From assembly GCF_019428685.1 (NCBI RefSeq), contig NZ_CP080095.1, positions 1,922,001-1,986,000 on the forward strand: DNA of 64,000 nt. The letters run 5' to 3'. Every line of letters starts with the position of its first letter. Position 1 is the stretch's first letter. The position numbers and the translations under genes were made by a program. Positions 63,195 to 64,000 of the stretch are shown piece by piece. The notes under the pieces are model-generated. The model saw only the letters and a list, made by a program, of their open reading frames with translations. It was not told the DNA's origin and did not search any database. The stretch comes from Paraburkholderia edwinii. GTDB lineage: Bacteria > Pseudomonadota > Gammaproteobacteria > Burkholderiales > Burkholderiaceae.

Positions 63195-64000
63195 GCCCGA
63201 GCGCTCTGCCAATGCCTCGAACGTGGGGCGTGTGGCCATGTCCGTCGTCGCGGTGCTCGCGATTGCCGTGCTTGCGCTCGTGCAAGGCAACGCGCTCTGG
63301 CAACTCGCGCCCGGCGCAACCGTCGAAGGGCCGATCCTGCCCGCGATGCTGCTCGATGCCGTCTGCGGCGCACTGCAGGCCGTGCTGTTCCGGCTGCTGC
63401 TGCCGCAGCGTTACCGCGCGCCGCGCGCCTTCACGCTGCTGTTCCTGTGGCTTTTCTGCACGTTCGTGCCGGTCGCGGCCGGTCTCGTGCTGCTCGCGAG
63501 CTGCATCTGGGCGGCCTGGTTTCCGGGCAAGCGCAGCGACGACGAGCTTGAAGAAGTCCCCGCGCCCGAATTCGTCACGTATCTGATGTCGCGCGTCTCG
63601 CATGGCGGCGGCGCGCGCCTGCAGGCGCGGCTCGTCAATACGCAGGTCAATGCGTCGGACCGGCTGTCGGCGCTCGTCGCGATCCAGAGCATGCCGACGC
63701 GCACCACGGGCACCTTGCTGCGCGATCTGCTCGCCGATCCGATCGAAGACGTGCGGCTGATTGCCTACGGCACGCTCGATCAGGCCGAAAACGACGTGAT
63801 GCAGAAGATTTTCCAGACCGCGCAAACGCTCGAACTCGCGCAAACCGACAGTGAGCGTCACGCGATCAACCGGCAGCTCGCCGAGCTGTATTTCGAGCTC
63901 GTTTATCAGAACCTCGTGCAGGGCGCGGTCTATACGCATACGCTCGAGCAGGCCGATCGCTACGCGAGCGCCGCGCTCGAGATCAACGACGGCGATGCCG
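63187..64000 (+). CDS. pelE: Pel synthesis membrane protein PelE (partial)
   Basis: The first 271 residues are visible, cut by the window end. Two to three membrane helices (about 15-40, 45-65, 74-100), then a TPR-like helical region (HEAT-like stretches such as DRLSALVAIQSMPTRTTGTLLRDLL), consistent with PelE of the inner membrane complex. pelF and pelG are expected next. Start overlaps pelD by 8 bp. Confidence 0.88.
   Translation, partial: MAKPERSANASNVGRVAMSVVAVLAIAVLALVQGNALWQLAPGATVEGPILPAMLLDAVCGALQAVLFRLLLPQRYRAPRAFTLLFLWLFCTFVPVAAGLVLLASCIWAAWFPGKRSDDELEEVPAPEFVTYLMSRVSHGGGARLQARLVNTQVNASDRLSALVAIQSMPTRTTGTLLRDLLADPIEDVRLIAYGTLDQAENDVMQKIFQTAQTLELAQTDSERHAINRQLAELYFELVYQNLVQGAVYTHTLEQADRYASAALEINDGDA

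Overview
The window is high-GC DNA (about 63% in the lines I counted) packed with ordinary chromosomal genes. The gene content (HemP, FtrABCD iron uptake, BdhA next to a DUF3734 patatin, VC0807-type membrane protein, Pel polysaccharide genes, DUF4212/symporter pair) points to Burkholderiaceae, most likely Paraburkholderia or a close relative. This assignment is inferred from family resemblance, not from a database search.

Layout. 1-8.7 kb: end of a proline-rich protein, rlmJ, an aldo/keto reductase, bdhA plus a patatin-like lipase, an aromatic/aspartate aminotransferase and uvrB. 8.7-22 kb: an iron region with ftrABCD plus a GlcG/HbpS-like gene, hemP, a stress/metabolism group (DUF1857, OsmC, pirin, LysR), then bfd-tonB-exbB-exbD, murI and bfr. 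Four sites in this stretch share a Fur-box-like core. 22-29.4 kb: class I fumarase, a YqhA-like membrane protein, acetyl-CoA synthetase, and a DUF4212 protein with a large sodium:solute symporter carrying an EF-hand-like loop.

29.4-34.5 kb: a tRNA-Ser(GGA) followed by an AT-richer accessory stretch with a two-gene overlapping pair (DUF6978-like + DUF1828/DUF1829), a methyltransferase, a VC0807-type membrane protein, two short unknown proteins and a YjbQ-family protein. 34.6-44.4 kb: the most coherent catabolic system, with a GntR-type regulator behind a perfect palindrome, an MtnK-like kinase, MtnA-like isomerase, class II aldolase, a complete RbsBAC-type ABC transporter, and separate DhaK and DhaL subunits, all on one strand. 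It looks like an uptake and cleavage pathway for a pentose or 5-modified ribose (for example 5-methylthioribose or 5-deoxyribose).

44.7-53.5 kb: a ClC-family channel with diverged selectivity motifs, small unknown proteins, a frameshifted cupin gene, an MgtC-family protein behind an 18-bp tandem repeat, a heavily decayed AMP-forming acyl-CoA synthetase pseudogene, and regulators (Lrp/AsnC, two TetR) with small stress-type genes. 54-64 kb: pelA-pelB-pelC-pelD-pelE (pelE cut by the window end), for a c-di-GMP-controlled exopolysaccharide; pelD keeps an RxxD motif.

Several genes too short for routine ORF calling are included: a 37-aa secreted peptide (17084), a 20-aa hydrophobic peptide between bfd and tonB (19418), and a 53-aa DUF1328 protein (53320).
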